DNA of 64,000 nucleotides, taken from positions 62,001 to 126,000 of the forward strand of contig NZ_CAMGYZ010000007.1 in assembly GCF_946151055.1 (NCBI RefSeq). Direction: 5' to 3'. The translations under genes and the position numbers were made by a program. This DNA is from Bacillus sp. Marseille-Q3570. Its GTDB lineage: Bacteria > Bacillota > Bacilli > Bacillales > Fictibacillaceae. The stretch's first letter is position 1, and the number at the start of each line of letters is the position of its first letter. A model generated the notes under the pieces. That model did no database searches, was not told the DNA's origin, and saw only the letters and a program-made list of their open reading frames with translations. Positions 1-7,187 of the stretch are shown here, piece after piece.

Positions 1-160
1 TCATTTCATTTAATTCTTCATTGGACAACTCTTCTAGTAGCTCTAAAATTTCTTCTCGTGATTTGGCTTCCATCAGTCCGTAGACGATAGGATACATATC
101 TTCTTCATCAGCTGAAAAATGGTATTTGAAGGTATCATAAATTTCATCTACAAGTTTCAT
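1..160 (-). CDS. Small conserved protein, 3' end cut by window edge
   Basis: The gene reads leftward from ATG at 160 and is still open at base 1, giving 53 residues. The start follows a good ribosome binding site (GAGGTGAT, reverse strand, about 166-173). The protein is short, acidic and probably helical (MKLVDEIYDTFKYHF at the start, then a Glu/Leu-rich stretch near residues 37-53). It resembles the small uncharacterised Bacillus proteins grouped as DUF6154, but this is from memory of the sequence style and not a search. No catalytic motif, signal peptide or membrane segment is visible. It is transcribed away from the tRNA gene. Confidence 0.6.
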   Translation of the reverse strand, partial: MKLVDEIYDTFKYHFSADEEDMYPIVYGLMEAKSREEILELLEELSNEELNEM

Positions 161-219
161 CTATCATCACCTCAAGGTTAATTTGCCCTTGACGACGCCC
201 ATCATTCACCTGTAAAATC

Positions 220-248
220 TTGAAATTTTTTCGCATATTTTTTAAAAT
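220..248 (+). promoter_or_regulatory. Likely sigma-A promoter of the tRNA-Gln gene
   Basis: TTGAAA at 220-225 and TAAAAT at 243-248 are separated by 17 nt. Transcription would begin near 255, some 27 nt before the mature tRNA 5' end. The match is good, but the region is AT-rich, so chance is possible. Confidence 0.5.
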
Positions 249-281
249 TATATTCATAATAGAAGATGTGTTCAACATTAG

Positions 282-356
282 TGGGCTATAGCCAAGCGGT
301 AAGGCAACGGACTTTGACTCCGTCATGCGCTGGTTCGAATCCAGCTAGCCCAGCCA
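282..356 (+). tRNA. tRNA-Gln (anticodon UUG)
   Basis: The acceptor stem TGGGCTA (282-288) pairs with TAGCCCA (346-352), followed by discriminator G and an encoded CCA (354-356). The anticodon stem ACGGA/TCCGT closes the 7-nt loop CTTTGAC, which reads anticodon TTG. The T arm contains GGTTCGAATCC. The U1-A72 end pair is typical of bacterial tRNA-Gln. It is a lone tRNA gene with its own terminator just downstream. Confidence 0.96.
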
Positions 357-367
357 TACATAAATTG

Positions 368-391
368 ACACCCAATGGCGGGTGTTTTTTG
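368..391 (+). terminator. Rho-independent terminator of tRNA-Gln
   Basis: ACACCC (368-373) pairs with GGGTGT (380-385) around a 6-nt loop and is followed at once by a run of T. It ends the tRNA transcript before the next gene. Confidence 0.85.
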
Positions 392-487
392 TTTGAGCTG
401 AACCCTTGATTCAATGAATGAGGCTTGTTAGTGTTAGGTATAACTAAATAAAGTTTATCCACTAACATTATGAAAGGGAGTTTGATA

Positions 488-1594
488 ATGAATCCTTTAT
501 TCAATACAGGAAAACTAGGTAAAGTTGAAATGAAGAACCGTTATATGGTAGCACCAATGACCCGTGTAAGTGCGGAAGCCGACGGACAAGCGAATCATCG
601 GATGGAAAAGTATTATGAACGATATGCAAAAGGCGGTTTCGGGGCGATCATCACCGAAGGTATCTATCTCGATGAGTCCTACAGCCAGGGCTATCACAAC
701 CAACCTGGTATAGCGAACGAAAAACAAATGGAAGCATGGCGATCAATTGTTGAAACAGTTCAACATCATGGGTCTAAAATAATCGCACAACTCATGCACG
801 CTGGGAGTCAAGCACAAGGGAACCGTTTTACAGATGAAACGGTCGGTCCGTCCGCAATCACTCCTAAAGGGGAACAGCTTCCTTTTTACGGTGGATTTGG
901 TCCGTATGAAGAGCCGAAAGAAATCACGCTGGATGAGATTGAAAATGTGAAGAGTTCCTTTGGAAAAGCTGCTGTCTATGCCAAAGATGCTGGATTCGAT
1001 GGTATCGAAATCCATGGAGCAAATGGCTATTTACTCGATCAATTTTTGACAGATTATTTGAACCATCGAGAGGACCAGTACGGTGGCTCACTTGAAAATC
1101 GACTTCAATTCATGCTAGAAATCATCGACGTTGTTCGGCAAGCAGTTGGAGATGAATTCATGGTGGGGATTCGAATTTCACAAGGGAAAGTGTCTGATCA
1201 GGAATATAAATGGCCAAATGGTGAAAAAGATGCATTTACGATCTTTTCACAGCTTGGTGAAACCACCCTTGATTACATTCATGTTACGGACGGAGATGGT
1301 TCTGAACCAGGCTTTGGAGTTGGAACGAAAACGTTGGCTAAGGCAGCCAAAGAATTCAGCCGTCTCCCGGTCATAGCTAATGGCGGATTAGGGGAGCCTG
1401 AGAAAGCTCGGAAACTGATTGATCAAGAACAAGCGGATTTTATCAGCCTTGGAACTACTGCATTGGCCAACCCGGATGCACCGAATCGCGTCAGAAAGCA
1501 AGCGACTTTAAAAGAATTCAATGCAAAGAAAATCCTAATGCCGAAAGCTGAAATCAAAGATATTGAACTGAAGGAAGAAATCATTACTGGATAG
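488..1594 (+). CDS. Old Yellow Enzyme family NADH:flavin oxidoreductase (YqiG-like)
   Basis: This is a 368-residue cytoplasmic FMN-dependent oxidoreductase of the Old Yellow Enzyme family, which reduces activated C=C bonds with NAD(P)H. The TIM-barrel signature HGANGYLLDQFLTDYLN followed by DQYGG lies near residues 176-200. The N-terminal segment NRYMVAPMTR is also typical. Length and order match B. subtilis YqiG (about 372 residues). An in-frame ATG exists at 470, but AAAGGGAG (473-480) sits 7 nt before ATG 488, so I choose 488. The physiological substrate cannot be told from sequence. It appears monocistronic, with a terminator directly downstream. Confidence 0.9.
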   Translation: MNPLFNTGKLGKVEMKNRYMVAPMTRVSAEADGQANHRMEKYYERYAKGGFGAIITEGIYLDESYSQGYHNQPGIANEKQMEAWRSIVETVQHHGSKIIAQLMHAGSQAQGNRFTDETVGPSAITPKGEQLPFYGGFGPYEEPKEITLDEIENVKSSFGKAAVYAKDAGFDGIEIHGANGYLLDQFLTDYLNHREDQYGGSLENRLQFMLEIIDVVRQAVGDEFMVGIRISQGKVSDQEYKWPNGEKDAFTIFSQLGETTLDYIHVTDGDGSEPGFGVGTKTLAKAAKEFSRLPVIANGGLGEPEKARKLIDQEQADFISLGTTALANPDAPNRVRKQATLKEFNAKKILMPKAEIKDIELKEEIITG

Positions 1595-1604
1595 ATTAGG
1601 AAAG

Positions 1605-1646
1605 ATTGCCACGTCGTAAAGTATGTACATGGCAATTTCCTTTTTC
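1605..1646 (+). terminator. Terminator of the OYE gene
   Basis: ATTGCCA (1605-1611) pairs with TGGCAAT (1630-1636) across an 18-nt loop and is followed by TTCCTTTTTC. The loop is large but the T-rich tail is clear. Confidence 0.7.
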
Positions 1647-1652
1647 ACGCAT

Positions 1653-1717
1653 AAAGAAAGTATAAGCGCAACTAAGGTTCAGCCTGCACCAAAGGCTTTG
1701 CTTTGCGAAGTTTCCTT
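1653..1717 (-). repeat. Module B dispersed repeat, copy B1
   Basis: Read on the minus strand, this copy has an AAACTTCGCAAAGCAAAGCC segment, then CTTAGTTG, then TTATACTTTCTT, the order seen in all module B copies of the window (14.4, 17.6, 23.8, 45.2 and 48.5 kb). It is more diverged than those and lacks half of the terminal AAGAAAGTAT palindrome. It lies between the OYE terminator and the riboswitch promoter and codes for nothing. Confidence 0.65.
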
Positions 1718-1745
1718 TAATAGGTGTAAGCGGTTTCTAAAATTA

Positions 1746-1775
1746 TTGACAAATCCCCCTTAAATCCGACATAAT
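1746..1775 (+). promoter_or_regulatory. Sigma-A promoter of the glycine riboswitch-sda operon
   Basis: TTGACA (1746-1751) and CATAAT (1770-1775) are separated by 18 nt. Transcription would start about 20 nt before the first conserved riboswitch base, as expected for an aptamer at the 5' end of the leader. Confidence 0.7.
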
Positions 1776-1802
1776 GGTATAAAATGAATAATATGCGAAT
1801 GA

Positions 1803-1977
1803 AGGTCGTGGGAGAGTCGGACATTCAATACCGACACCGAAGGAGCAAGTTCCAGAAAACCATGGAACAAATCTCTCAGGTAAACGAACTGCGATCGGAC
1901 GCATCTCTGGAGAGCGCGAAAGCCACCAAAGGGGTAACCAATAATCTCTCAGGTATAAAGGACAGAGCGGGTGAAAT
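1803..1977 (+). promoter_or_regulatory. Tandem glycine riboswitch (two aptamers) upstream of serine dehydratase
   Basis: Two aptamers can be read. The first has GTGGGAGAG, CACCGAAGGAGCAAG and AATCTCTCAGGTAAA. The second has CATCTCTGGAGAG, GCCACCAAAGGGGTAA and AATCTCTCAGGTATAAAGGAC. These are the conserved GGAGAG, ACCGAAGGGGCAA and CTCTCAGGTA blocks of the glycine riboswitch class in the normal tandem order. The second aptamer runs straight into a terminator (1957-2002), so glycine binding should favour read-through (an ON switch). Control of an L-serine dehydratase operon, not the usual gcv operon, suggests that excess glycine, interconvertible with serine through GlyA, is drained to pyruvate. 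An open frame over the region is meaningless. Confidence 0.95.
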
Positions 1978-2002
1978 CACCTTCTTTGTCCTTTTTATTT
2001 TT
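1957..2002 (+). terminator. Expression-platform terminator of the glycine riboswitch
   Basis: AAAGGACA (1957-1964) pairs perfectly with TGTCCTTT (1987-1994), with an inner GGTGA/TCACC stem (1970-1981) and a T-rich tail. The 5' arm overlaps the last conserved bases of aptamer 2, so aptamer and terminator should be mutually exclusive. Confidence 0.85.
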
Positions 2003-2039
2003 GTGTAAATAGAAGCTCTCTAAAAAAGGAGGCGTTACA

Positions 2040-2537
2040 ATGGGCTACAATAGTTGTTTCGATATTATCGGGCCGATCATGGTCGGTCCATCAAGTTCAC
2101 ATACAGCAGGCGCGGTTTGGATCGGCAGGGCTGCCTATGAGCTTTTAGGCGGTGTGCCGGAACATGCTGAAATCAAGTTATTCGATTCTTTTGCGGAAAC
2201 TTATCAAGGACATGGTACAGATAAAGCTATCCTTGGCGGTTTACTAGGCTTCGATACAGAAGACACTCGGATCAAACATGCCTACGAATTTGCCTCAGAT
2301 GCAAATCTGAACCATGAGTTCGTGTTAGAGCAAAATTGTAAGGAGTTCGATCACCCGAATGTCGCGATTCTGACCGTTCAACTGGGTACGAATAAAATGG
2401 TCATCGGTGGTGCGTCTGTAGGTGGAGGACTTGCTAAGATTTTCAGGATCAACAATTACAAAGAATTAGATATGACGGTAAGTACATTTGACGATTTGAA
2501 AAAGATTGTCCGACGTATGGGCGAAGAGGTTGCATGA
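2040..2537 (+). CDS. sdaAB: L-serine dehydratase beta subunit, without ACT domain
   Basis: This is the 165-residue beta chain of the iron-sulfur L-serine dehydratase, which with SdaAA converts L-serine to pyruvate and ammonia. The signature FDIIGPIMVGPSSSHTAGA lies at residues 7-25. Further matches are SFAETYQGHGTDKAILGGLL and the GGASVGGG loop. Family members such as B. subtilis SdaAB are about 220 residues and end in an ACT domain. This one stops at about residue 165, just after the catalytic domain, so the usual amino-acid-sensing domain is absent. The following gene starts 16 nt later. The start has RBS AAAAAGGAGG at a slightly short distance. Confidence 0.92.
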   Translation: MGYNSCFDIIGPIMVGPSSSHTAGAVWIGRAAYELLGGVPEHAEIKLFDSFAETYQGHGTDKAILGGLLGFDTEDTRIKHAYEFASDANLNHEFVLEQNCKEFDHPNVAILTVQLGTNKMVIGGASVGGGLAKIFRINNYKELDMTVSTFDDLKKIVRRMGEEVA

Positions 2538-2553
2538 AAGGGAGGTGAGCGGT

Positions 2554-3528
2554 ATGGATATCCAATCAACAGCTGATCTACTCGACTTTTGCGAACGTGA
2601 AAATAAGACGATAGCTGAAGCGATGATCGAGCAGGAGCACTTGAAATCAGGAAAGTCGAAGCAAGAGATTTTTGACATGATGAAAGAACGATTGATGAAG
2701 ATGCAGCATGCAGTTGAAGAAGGTTTAAAGGACGCATCAGAAGCACCGAGCGGAATTTCCGGCGGTGATGCCGTGAAAATGAAAGCCTATATTGAAGCGG
2801 GGGACGTCTTATCTGGATCGATCATCAGTGATGCCATGGCTTGCTCAATGGCGACTTCAGAAAGCAATGCCCGAATGGGTGTGATCGTTGCTACCCCGAC
2901 AGCTGGTGCGGCTGGGATTTTGCCAGGTGTATTGTTTTCCCTTCATAAAAATACCGATATGGAGCTCGATGATCTGGTCATGGGGTTGTTCACGGCGAGT
3001 ATGCTCGGTTATATCATCGCCAACCGATCATTCATATCCGGTGCAGCAGGCGGTTGCCAGGCTGAAGTCGGCTCTGCAACTGCGATGGCAGCAGGTACGA
3101 TCGTGGAGTTAAAAGGTGGATCACCTAAGCAAGCGGTTCATGCTACAGCAATGGCGATGAAATCGTTGCTCGGGCTAGTCTGTGATCCTGTCGCTGGGTT
3201 GGTTGAGGTACCATGCATCAAACGGAATGTCATCGGAACATCAATCGCATTTTCATCAGCAGATATGGCACTCGCTGGCGTGGAAAGCAGAATACCATGT
3301 GACGAAGTGATCGATACGATGTATGATATTGGTAAGAACATGCCGCGCCCTCTTAAAGAGACAGCATTAGGAGGATTGGCGATCACGCCGACAGGTCAGA
3401 AGGTGAAAGAGCGGCTATTCTCAAAAACCGGTCTTGTCAATCGACTGGGAGGAGGAAATCATGATGAACCTCATCATAACGGAAATGGCACTTCACGAAC
3501 TGAAAAAGCTGGAGTTGGCAACAGATAA
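2554..3528 (+). CDS. sdaAA: L-serine dehydratase alpha subunit (4Fe-4S)
   Basis: This is the 324-residue catalytic alpha chain. The cysteines expected to hold the 4Fe-4S cluster are seen in GGCQAE (near residue 168), GLVCDPVAGLVEVPC (near 210 and 221) and AMACSMATSE. The start is ATG 2554 behind GGGAGGTG (2540-2547); an upstream in-frame extension to 2506 lies inside sdaAB and is rejected. Homologues normally end soon after the GGLAITPTGQKVKERLF segment. Here about 22 low-complexity residues rich in Gly, Asn and His follow, encoded by bases that also hold the start of the next gene in another frame. This tail may be a late frameshift or harmless read-through. Confidence 0.93.
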   Translation: MDIQSTADLLDFCERENKTIAEAMIEQEHLKSGKSKQEIFDMMKERLMKMQHAVEEGLKDASEAPSGISGGDAVKMKAYIEAGDVLSGSIISDAMACSMATSESNARMGVIVATPTAGAAGILPGVLFSLHKNTDMELDDLVMGLFTASMLGYIIANRSFISGAAGGCQAEVGSATAMAAGTIVELKGGSPKQAVHATAMAMKSLLGLVCDPVAGLVEVPCIKRNVIGTSIAFSSADMALAGVESRIPCDEVIDTMYDIGKNMPRPLKETALGGLAITPTGQKVKERLFSKTGLVNRLGGGNHDEPHHNGNGTSRTEKAGVGNR

Positions 3529-3769
3529 AATTCTCCGTATCGATGCTGAAATGCAGGGTGGATGCGGAACGATGATGAAATTCAAATTGATTGAAGACGA
3601 TCCACGAAAGAGTGATTCAGTCATCCAATCAGCAGGGGTCGAGTTCTACGTCGATCATTTTACAAAACGAAATCTTGATGATGAATTGACCTTGGATCAC
3701 CATCCAGAGACAGGCTTCGTATTCGAATCTGAATGGGGTCCGATGGGACTTGAATGTCATCTTGCTTAA
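3461..3769 (+). CDS. HesB/IscA-like iron-sulfur biogenesis domain protein
   Basis: This is a protein of 102 residues resembling the HesB-like/YqkB family (Fe-S biosynthesis fold), with the GGCGTMMKFKLIEDDPRKSD segment near residues 33-52 and FVFESEWGPMGLECHL at the end. Cysteines near residues 35 and 99 could bind metal or a cluster. RBS GGGAGGAGG (3448-3456) precedes ATG 3461; ATG 3464 is an alternative. It overlaps the 3' end of sdaAA by 68 nt and shares its transcript. As serine dehydratase needs a 4Fe-4S cluster, a role in cluster delivery or repair is a reasonable inference, not shown. Confidence 0.8.
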   Translation: MMNLIITEMALHELKKLELATDKILRIDAEMQGGCGTMMKFKLIEDDPRKSDSVIQSAGVEFYVDHFTKRNLDDELTLDHHPETGFVFESEWGPMGLECHLA

Positions 3770-3772
3770 AAG

Positions 3773-3799
3773 CCGCCCGCAGTGCCGGGTGGTTTTTTG
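3773..3799 (+). terminator. Terminator of the sda operon
   Basis: CCGCCCG (3773-3779) pairs with CGGGTGG (3786-3792, one G-T wobble), followed by six T. Confidence 0.85.
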
Positions 3800-3904
3800 T
3801 GGGGGAAAACGGAAATGCTCAAGTCCATACATTTAAGAAAGAATTGCGCGCACTTCTTCCTTTTGACTAAATCTGCCACGTTAGTTACGTGCGTCTATTT
3901 TACT

Positions 3905-4022
3905 AAATTGCACAAGATGACTTTGAATTTGTACAAGATGCCCTCTGAATTGTACAAGATGCCTTGGAAATTGCTCAAGATGCCCTCGGAATTGCTCAAG
4001 ATGATTTCAAGTGCACAAGAAA
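3905..4022. repeat. Tandem array, exact 21-nt period, five units plus a partial
   Basis: Five units of exactly 21 nt run from 3905 to 4009, each built on AAATTGCTCAAGATGCC with four more variable bases. A partial sixth unit follows. The array is preceded by TTTACT. The same unit and the same ACT prefix recur at 39705-39851. As 21 is a multiple of three, the array stays open in several frames and yields spurious ORFs. It sits between the sda terminator and a convergent small gene. Function unknown. Confidence 0.9.
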
Positions 4023-4055
4023 CAAAAAGTACTGACCCGGTTCAAGTCAGTACTT
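4023..4055 (-). terminator. Terminator of the small convergent gene
   Basis: On the minus strand AGTACTGAC (4046-4054 side) pairs with GTCAGTACT (4028-4036 side), a perfect 9-bp stem, followed by TTTTTGTTTC. Confidence 0.85.
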
Positions 4056-4063
4056 CGTTAAGG

Positions 4064-4243
4064 TTATTGCATTTGGTTTGTTGTTTGGTTAGACTGACCA
4101 GCAGCCATCCCACCCATATTTCCCATTCCTGGAATCATATTCTGCAATTGTCCAGTTTGTTTTCCAGACATCATGTTGTAAGCAGCAGCACCAATACCTA
4201 CAGATGCGATGATTGGCAGCCATTGAATGTTTCTTCTGTTCAT
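4064..4243 (-). CDS. Small membrane-anchored Met/Gln/Gly-rich protein
   Basis: This 59-residue protein of unknown function has one hydrophobic segment (LPIIASVGIGAAAY, about residues 9-22) after a basic start (MNRRN), then a Gly/Met/Gln/Asn-rich tail. The start at 4243 has an excellent RBS (AAGGAGGT, reverse strand); longer in-frame starts lack one. It is likely a bitopic membrane protein with an outward-facing tail. Such Gly/Gln/Met-rich tails are common in small Bacillus spore or membrane proteins, but I do not recognise the family. It has its own terminator. Confidence 0.75.
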   Translation of the reverse strand: MNRRNIQWLPIIASVGIGAAAYNMMSGKQTGQLQNMIPGMGNMGGMAAGQSNQTTNQMQ

Positions 4244-4423
4244 TTTGTAAATACCTCCTTTACTCAAGTGAACGAAAGACATTACTTATTGTGTTCTTCC
4301 GTGACCTCAACATGTTAGTAGAACAATCCCATTTTTAGATGTTAAAAGCAGAAAGACGAAAAATAGGATAAAGCAATCTGGGTACCCTAAGAATAAATTG
4401 CTGACAAGGGATGTAAACGTGTA

Positions 4424-5992
4424 ATGGTAAAACGCAGCTTATTAATCATCAGTATTTTACTGATTATATTTGCCACATATGTATTCGGGTTTGCCACATC
4501 ACCTAATGCGTTCGAGAAAAATTCAAATGGTTCGTCTTCTAAGCCAGTTGTGCTTTTACTGGTTGATTCTTTGATGGAGAAACCTTTACAGCAAGCAATA
4601 AGAAAAGGCAAAGCGCCAGCCATGGAATTTTTGATCGAAAAAGGACAGCTGCAATCTGGAGTGATCACCTCTTATCCAACCATGTCTGTAACCATCGACA
4701 GTACACTTTTGACAGGAACCTATCCCAATGAGCATGAAGTGCCGGGACTTGTTTGGTTTGATGAGGATGAGAATCGTTTGATCAATTACGGTAGCGGAAA
4801 AGGAGAAATTTTCCGGATTGGCGTCAACCAGGTAGTTGAGGATGGATTGATCAACTTGAATCAAAACCATTTGAATGGTGCCACGCAAACCCTATATGAG
4901 GAATTGTCCAACAATGAAAAAGATTCAGCCTCCATCAACGGGCTCGTTTTCCGCGGGAAACATGAGCATGTACTACAGATCCCACAGTTTGCTCAAATTT
5001 TCAACATGATACCAAAGAACACCATAGTAACTGGGCCACCTGTGTTGTCGTTGGGTGCTGTCTCATACCATAATCCAGAGAACCGGTTGAATAACAATGT
5101 CTGGCAGGCGATGGGTTTCAATGATAAGTTTTCAGCTAAAGAACTGGAACATCTGATTAAAAGTGACCAGCTCCCAGATTTCACGCTCGCTTATTTTTCA
5201 GATATGGATCAAGCTTTACATGAAAAAGGACCGATGGATCTCGAAGGCATCGCTAAGTTCGATGAGCAGTTACAATCTATACTGAATGTTTATGATAGTT
5301 GGGATGAAGCGATTGAAAAAGTCACCTGGCTGGTGTATGGGGATAGTGCTCAATCGAAGATAAAAGATGAGAAACAAGATGCTCTTATCAAACTGAGAGA
5401 CCTTTTAAAAAAGTTCGACATCTGGGAAATCGGAAGTCCGATCGTGAAGAATGATCAGATCGTATTGGCAGTCAACGAGCGAATGGCCTATATCTATCTA
5501 AAGGATCAGCAGGTGTCTATAGAAGATGTTGTTACTGAATTGAAAAAAGATGAGCGGATCAGCTTCATCGCCTGGAAAAATGAGAGGAAAAATCATGTGA
5601 TAGCTCCAGGTTCTGATAAAACGCTGACCTTCGCCCCTGGCAGCAATTTTATAGATGATTATGAGCAATCATGGGAGTTGGACGGAGATTTCTCTGTAAT
5701 GGATCTTAAAGTAAAGGATGGACGAAAGATTTACTATGGCGATTATCCTGATGGGTTGGCGAGACTCTATGGTGCACTACATTCCCATGAAGGAAGATTC
5801 ATCATCGTGGATGCCAGACCTGGGTACGAGTTTGTCGATTCCCACACCCCGACACACATCGGTGGCGGTGGGCATGGATCCTTGCACAAAGCCGATTCCG
5901 TGACGCCACTAATCATTACTGGTACATCAAAAGCTCCACAATTTGATCGTGTCATAGACTTCAAAGAATGGATTTTATCGATTACAAAATGA
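4424..5992 (+). CDS. Exported type I phosphodiesterase / nucleotide pyrophosphatase family protein
   Basis: This 522-residue protein has an N-terminal signal or anchor (residues 4-24, hydrophobic after MVKR), so the catalytic domain is outside. The alkaline-phosphatase-superfamily fold is indicated by metal-binding VLLLVDSLM (Asp near 48), nucleophile region TSYPTMSVTIDSTLLTGTYP (Thr near 86), TLAYFSDMDQALHEKGP (metal Asp and His) and, near the C-terminus, HTPTHIGGGGHGS with the last metal His residues. Members hydrolyse phosphodiesters or nucleotide pyrophosphates; the natural substrate is unknown. RBS AAGGGATG lies somewhat far from the ATG. It appears monocistronic. Confidence 0.85.
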   Translation: MVKRSLLIISILLIIFATYVFGFATSPNAFEKNSNGSSSKPVVLLLVDSLMEKPLQQAIRKGKAPAMEFLIEKGQLQSGVITSYPTMSVTIDSTLLTGTYPNEHEVPGLVWFDEDENRLINYGSGKGEIFRIGVNQVVEDGLINLNQNHLNGATQTLYEELSNNEKDSASINGLVFRGKHEHVLQIPQFAQIFNMIPKNTIVTGPPVLSLGAVSYHNPENRLNNNVWQAMGFNDKFSAKELEHLIKSDQLPDFTLAYFSDMDQALHEKGPMDLEGIAKFDEQLQSILNVYDSWDEAIEKVTWLVYGDSAQSKIKDEKQDALIKLRDLLKKFDIWEIGSPIVKNDQIVLAVNERMAYIYLKDQQVSIEDVVTELKKDERISFIAWKNERKNHVIAPGSDKTLTFAPGSNFIDDYEQSWELDGDFSVMDLKVKDGRKIYYGDYPDGLARLYGALHSHEGRFIIVDARPGYEFVDSHTPTHIGGGGHGSLHKADSVTPLIITGTSKAPQFDRVIDFKEWILSITK

Positions 5993-6068
5993 ACGTGATC
6001 AAAGGGAAAAATGGTACAAATCCCGAAGAAGATTTCTTAGGGCAGGTAAAATAATAGGAGAGGGAAGA

Positions 6069-6538
6069 ATGTTTACGTTCATACCTAATACTACGATCAT
6101 GATCGCAACAGAGCTGGAGATCATGAACTCGAACCATCAGTACAATTTATGGGCATCTGATAAAACAATGTTGGATGTGAGGATATTTTAAAAGAACATG
6201 AGGAAAGTGGACGATTAGGTTCGATGCGTTGGATCGTTCAATTTGGAGAAGATGGGATCGGGCTTATCGATTACTTGCGGGAGAATCCTAAAGATGGCTT
6301 CCCCTGGATCGGGTTGTTCGTCTTACATAGTGGTTTTCAAGGAAAGGGTATAGCGAGTTCGATTTTTGCACGTTTAGAAGAGAAATTGAAAAGCTACGGC
6401 CATACTGAAATTCGTTTGGCTATTCTAGATAAAAACATTCCAGGTAAACGTTTTTGGGAAAAACAAGGTTTTGAAAAATACAGTGACGGCGAGTTGGATG
6501 GCAGAAGGATCGAAAAGTGGAGGAAAGAATTGAAATGA
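6069..6538 (+). pseudogene. GNAT acetyltransferase broken by a one-base frameshift
   Basis: The first 40 codons run from ATG 6069 (RBS AGGAGAGGG) and end at TAA 6189-6191. The rest of a GNAT domain continues in another frame through to 6538, with GLFVLHSGFQGKGIASSIF (acetyl-CoA loop, Q/RxxGxG/A type) and AILDKNIPGKRFWEKQGFEK. The junction reads LDV in the first frame and DILKEHEESG in the second. Restoring one G near 6179 gives LDVEDILKEHEESG, so a single-base deletion explains the break. An ATG at 6224 could start a shortened protein but has no good RBS. The next gene overlaps as ATGA, so the pair was translationally coupled. Confidence 0.8.
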
Positions 6539-7045
6539 TCAATGAACTGGAACGTGATCGGCATTTTCTTAAGATAGCAATGGAAGAGGGAGCTAGAGCA
6601 GAAAAAGCGGAAACGATTCCGATCGGAGCTGTGTTGGTAGATTCCGAAGGTGAAATTTTTGCATGTGGACGAAACCGGGTCCATTCGGTAATGGATGCCA
6701 CTGCTCATGCAGAAATTGATGTGATCCGTAAAGCGGGGGGAGATATGATTAAATCATCTAATGAGCGTCTATTCACGTTGTATACGACTGTCGAGCCTTG
6801 TGTCATGTGTTCGGGTGCCATTTATTTTGCTAACATCAAACGAGTGGTTTGGGCACTGGATGATGATAACTTTGGAGGGTTTTCGTGAATTGAAACAACA
6901 TCCAAGATATGAAGAACGATACAATAAGATCAATACCACTTCCATGCCTTTTGAAGACATGGCAAATCTCCAACGGGACCGCATGATTCGATGGGATCTA
7001 AGGAGAGGGAAACGTAATCACTGGCCAGAAGTGGTCATACCGTAA
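6535..7045 (+). pseudogene. Zinc-dependent nucleoside/tRNA adenosine-type deaminase, frameshifted
   Basis: The deaminase fold has zinc motif HAE (near residue 58, catalytic Glu) and PCVMC (near residues 87-91), as in the CMP/dCMP and guanine/tRNA-adenosine deaminase superfamily. Reading from ATG 6535, the frame stops at 6888 after DDDNFGGFS. One frame over, GFRELKQHPRYEERYNKI and the C-terminus WDLRRGKRNHWPEVV continue to 7045. Removing one T from TTTT at about 6882-6885 gives DNFGGFRELK, so one insertion breaks it. The truncated 118-residue product keeps both zinc motifs and might retain activity. It overlaps the acetyltransferase by 4 nt; GTG 6517 is a less likely start. Confidence 0.8.
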
Positions 7046-7187
7046 TTTCATTGGTTTTTTTCATGGCATTGTTAAAGGGAGTACTGAGAAAATAATCGAA
7101 TCCATCTTTTTACATTTTAAAAAAGGAGTCTCCTGATCGATGCAGAATTTACGTAGTGGATTCTAAAATTATTAGGAGGTTTTTTTT

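Noticed and set aside
1784-2008. 74-codon ORF on the plus strand
   Set aside because: It coincides with the tandem glycine riboswitch and its terminator; the conserved RNA blocks explain the sequence.
2456-2746. Missing ACT domain of SdaAB hidden downstream by a frameshift
   Set aside because: The bases after the sdaAB stop encode sdaAA from ATG 2554 in a good frame, and no ACT-like sequence is readable in other frames.
3905-4022. CRISPR array
   Set aside because: The repeats are contiguous 21-mers without unique spacers, and no cas gene is in the window. The same holds for 39705 and 56780.
3782-4318. 178-codon plus-strand ORF
   Set aside because: It runs over a terminator, the 21-nt array and a well-supported minus-strand gene; no RBS or family pattern.
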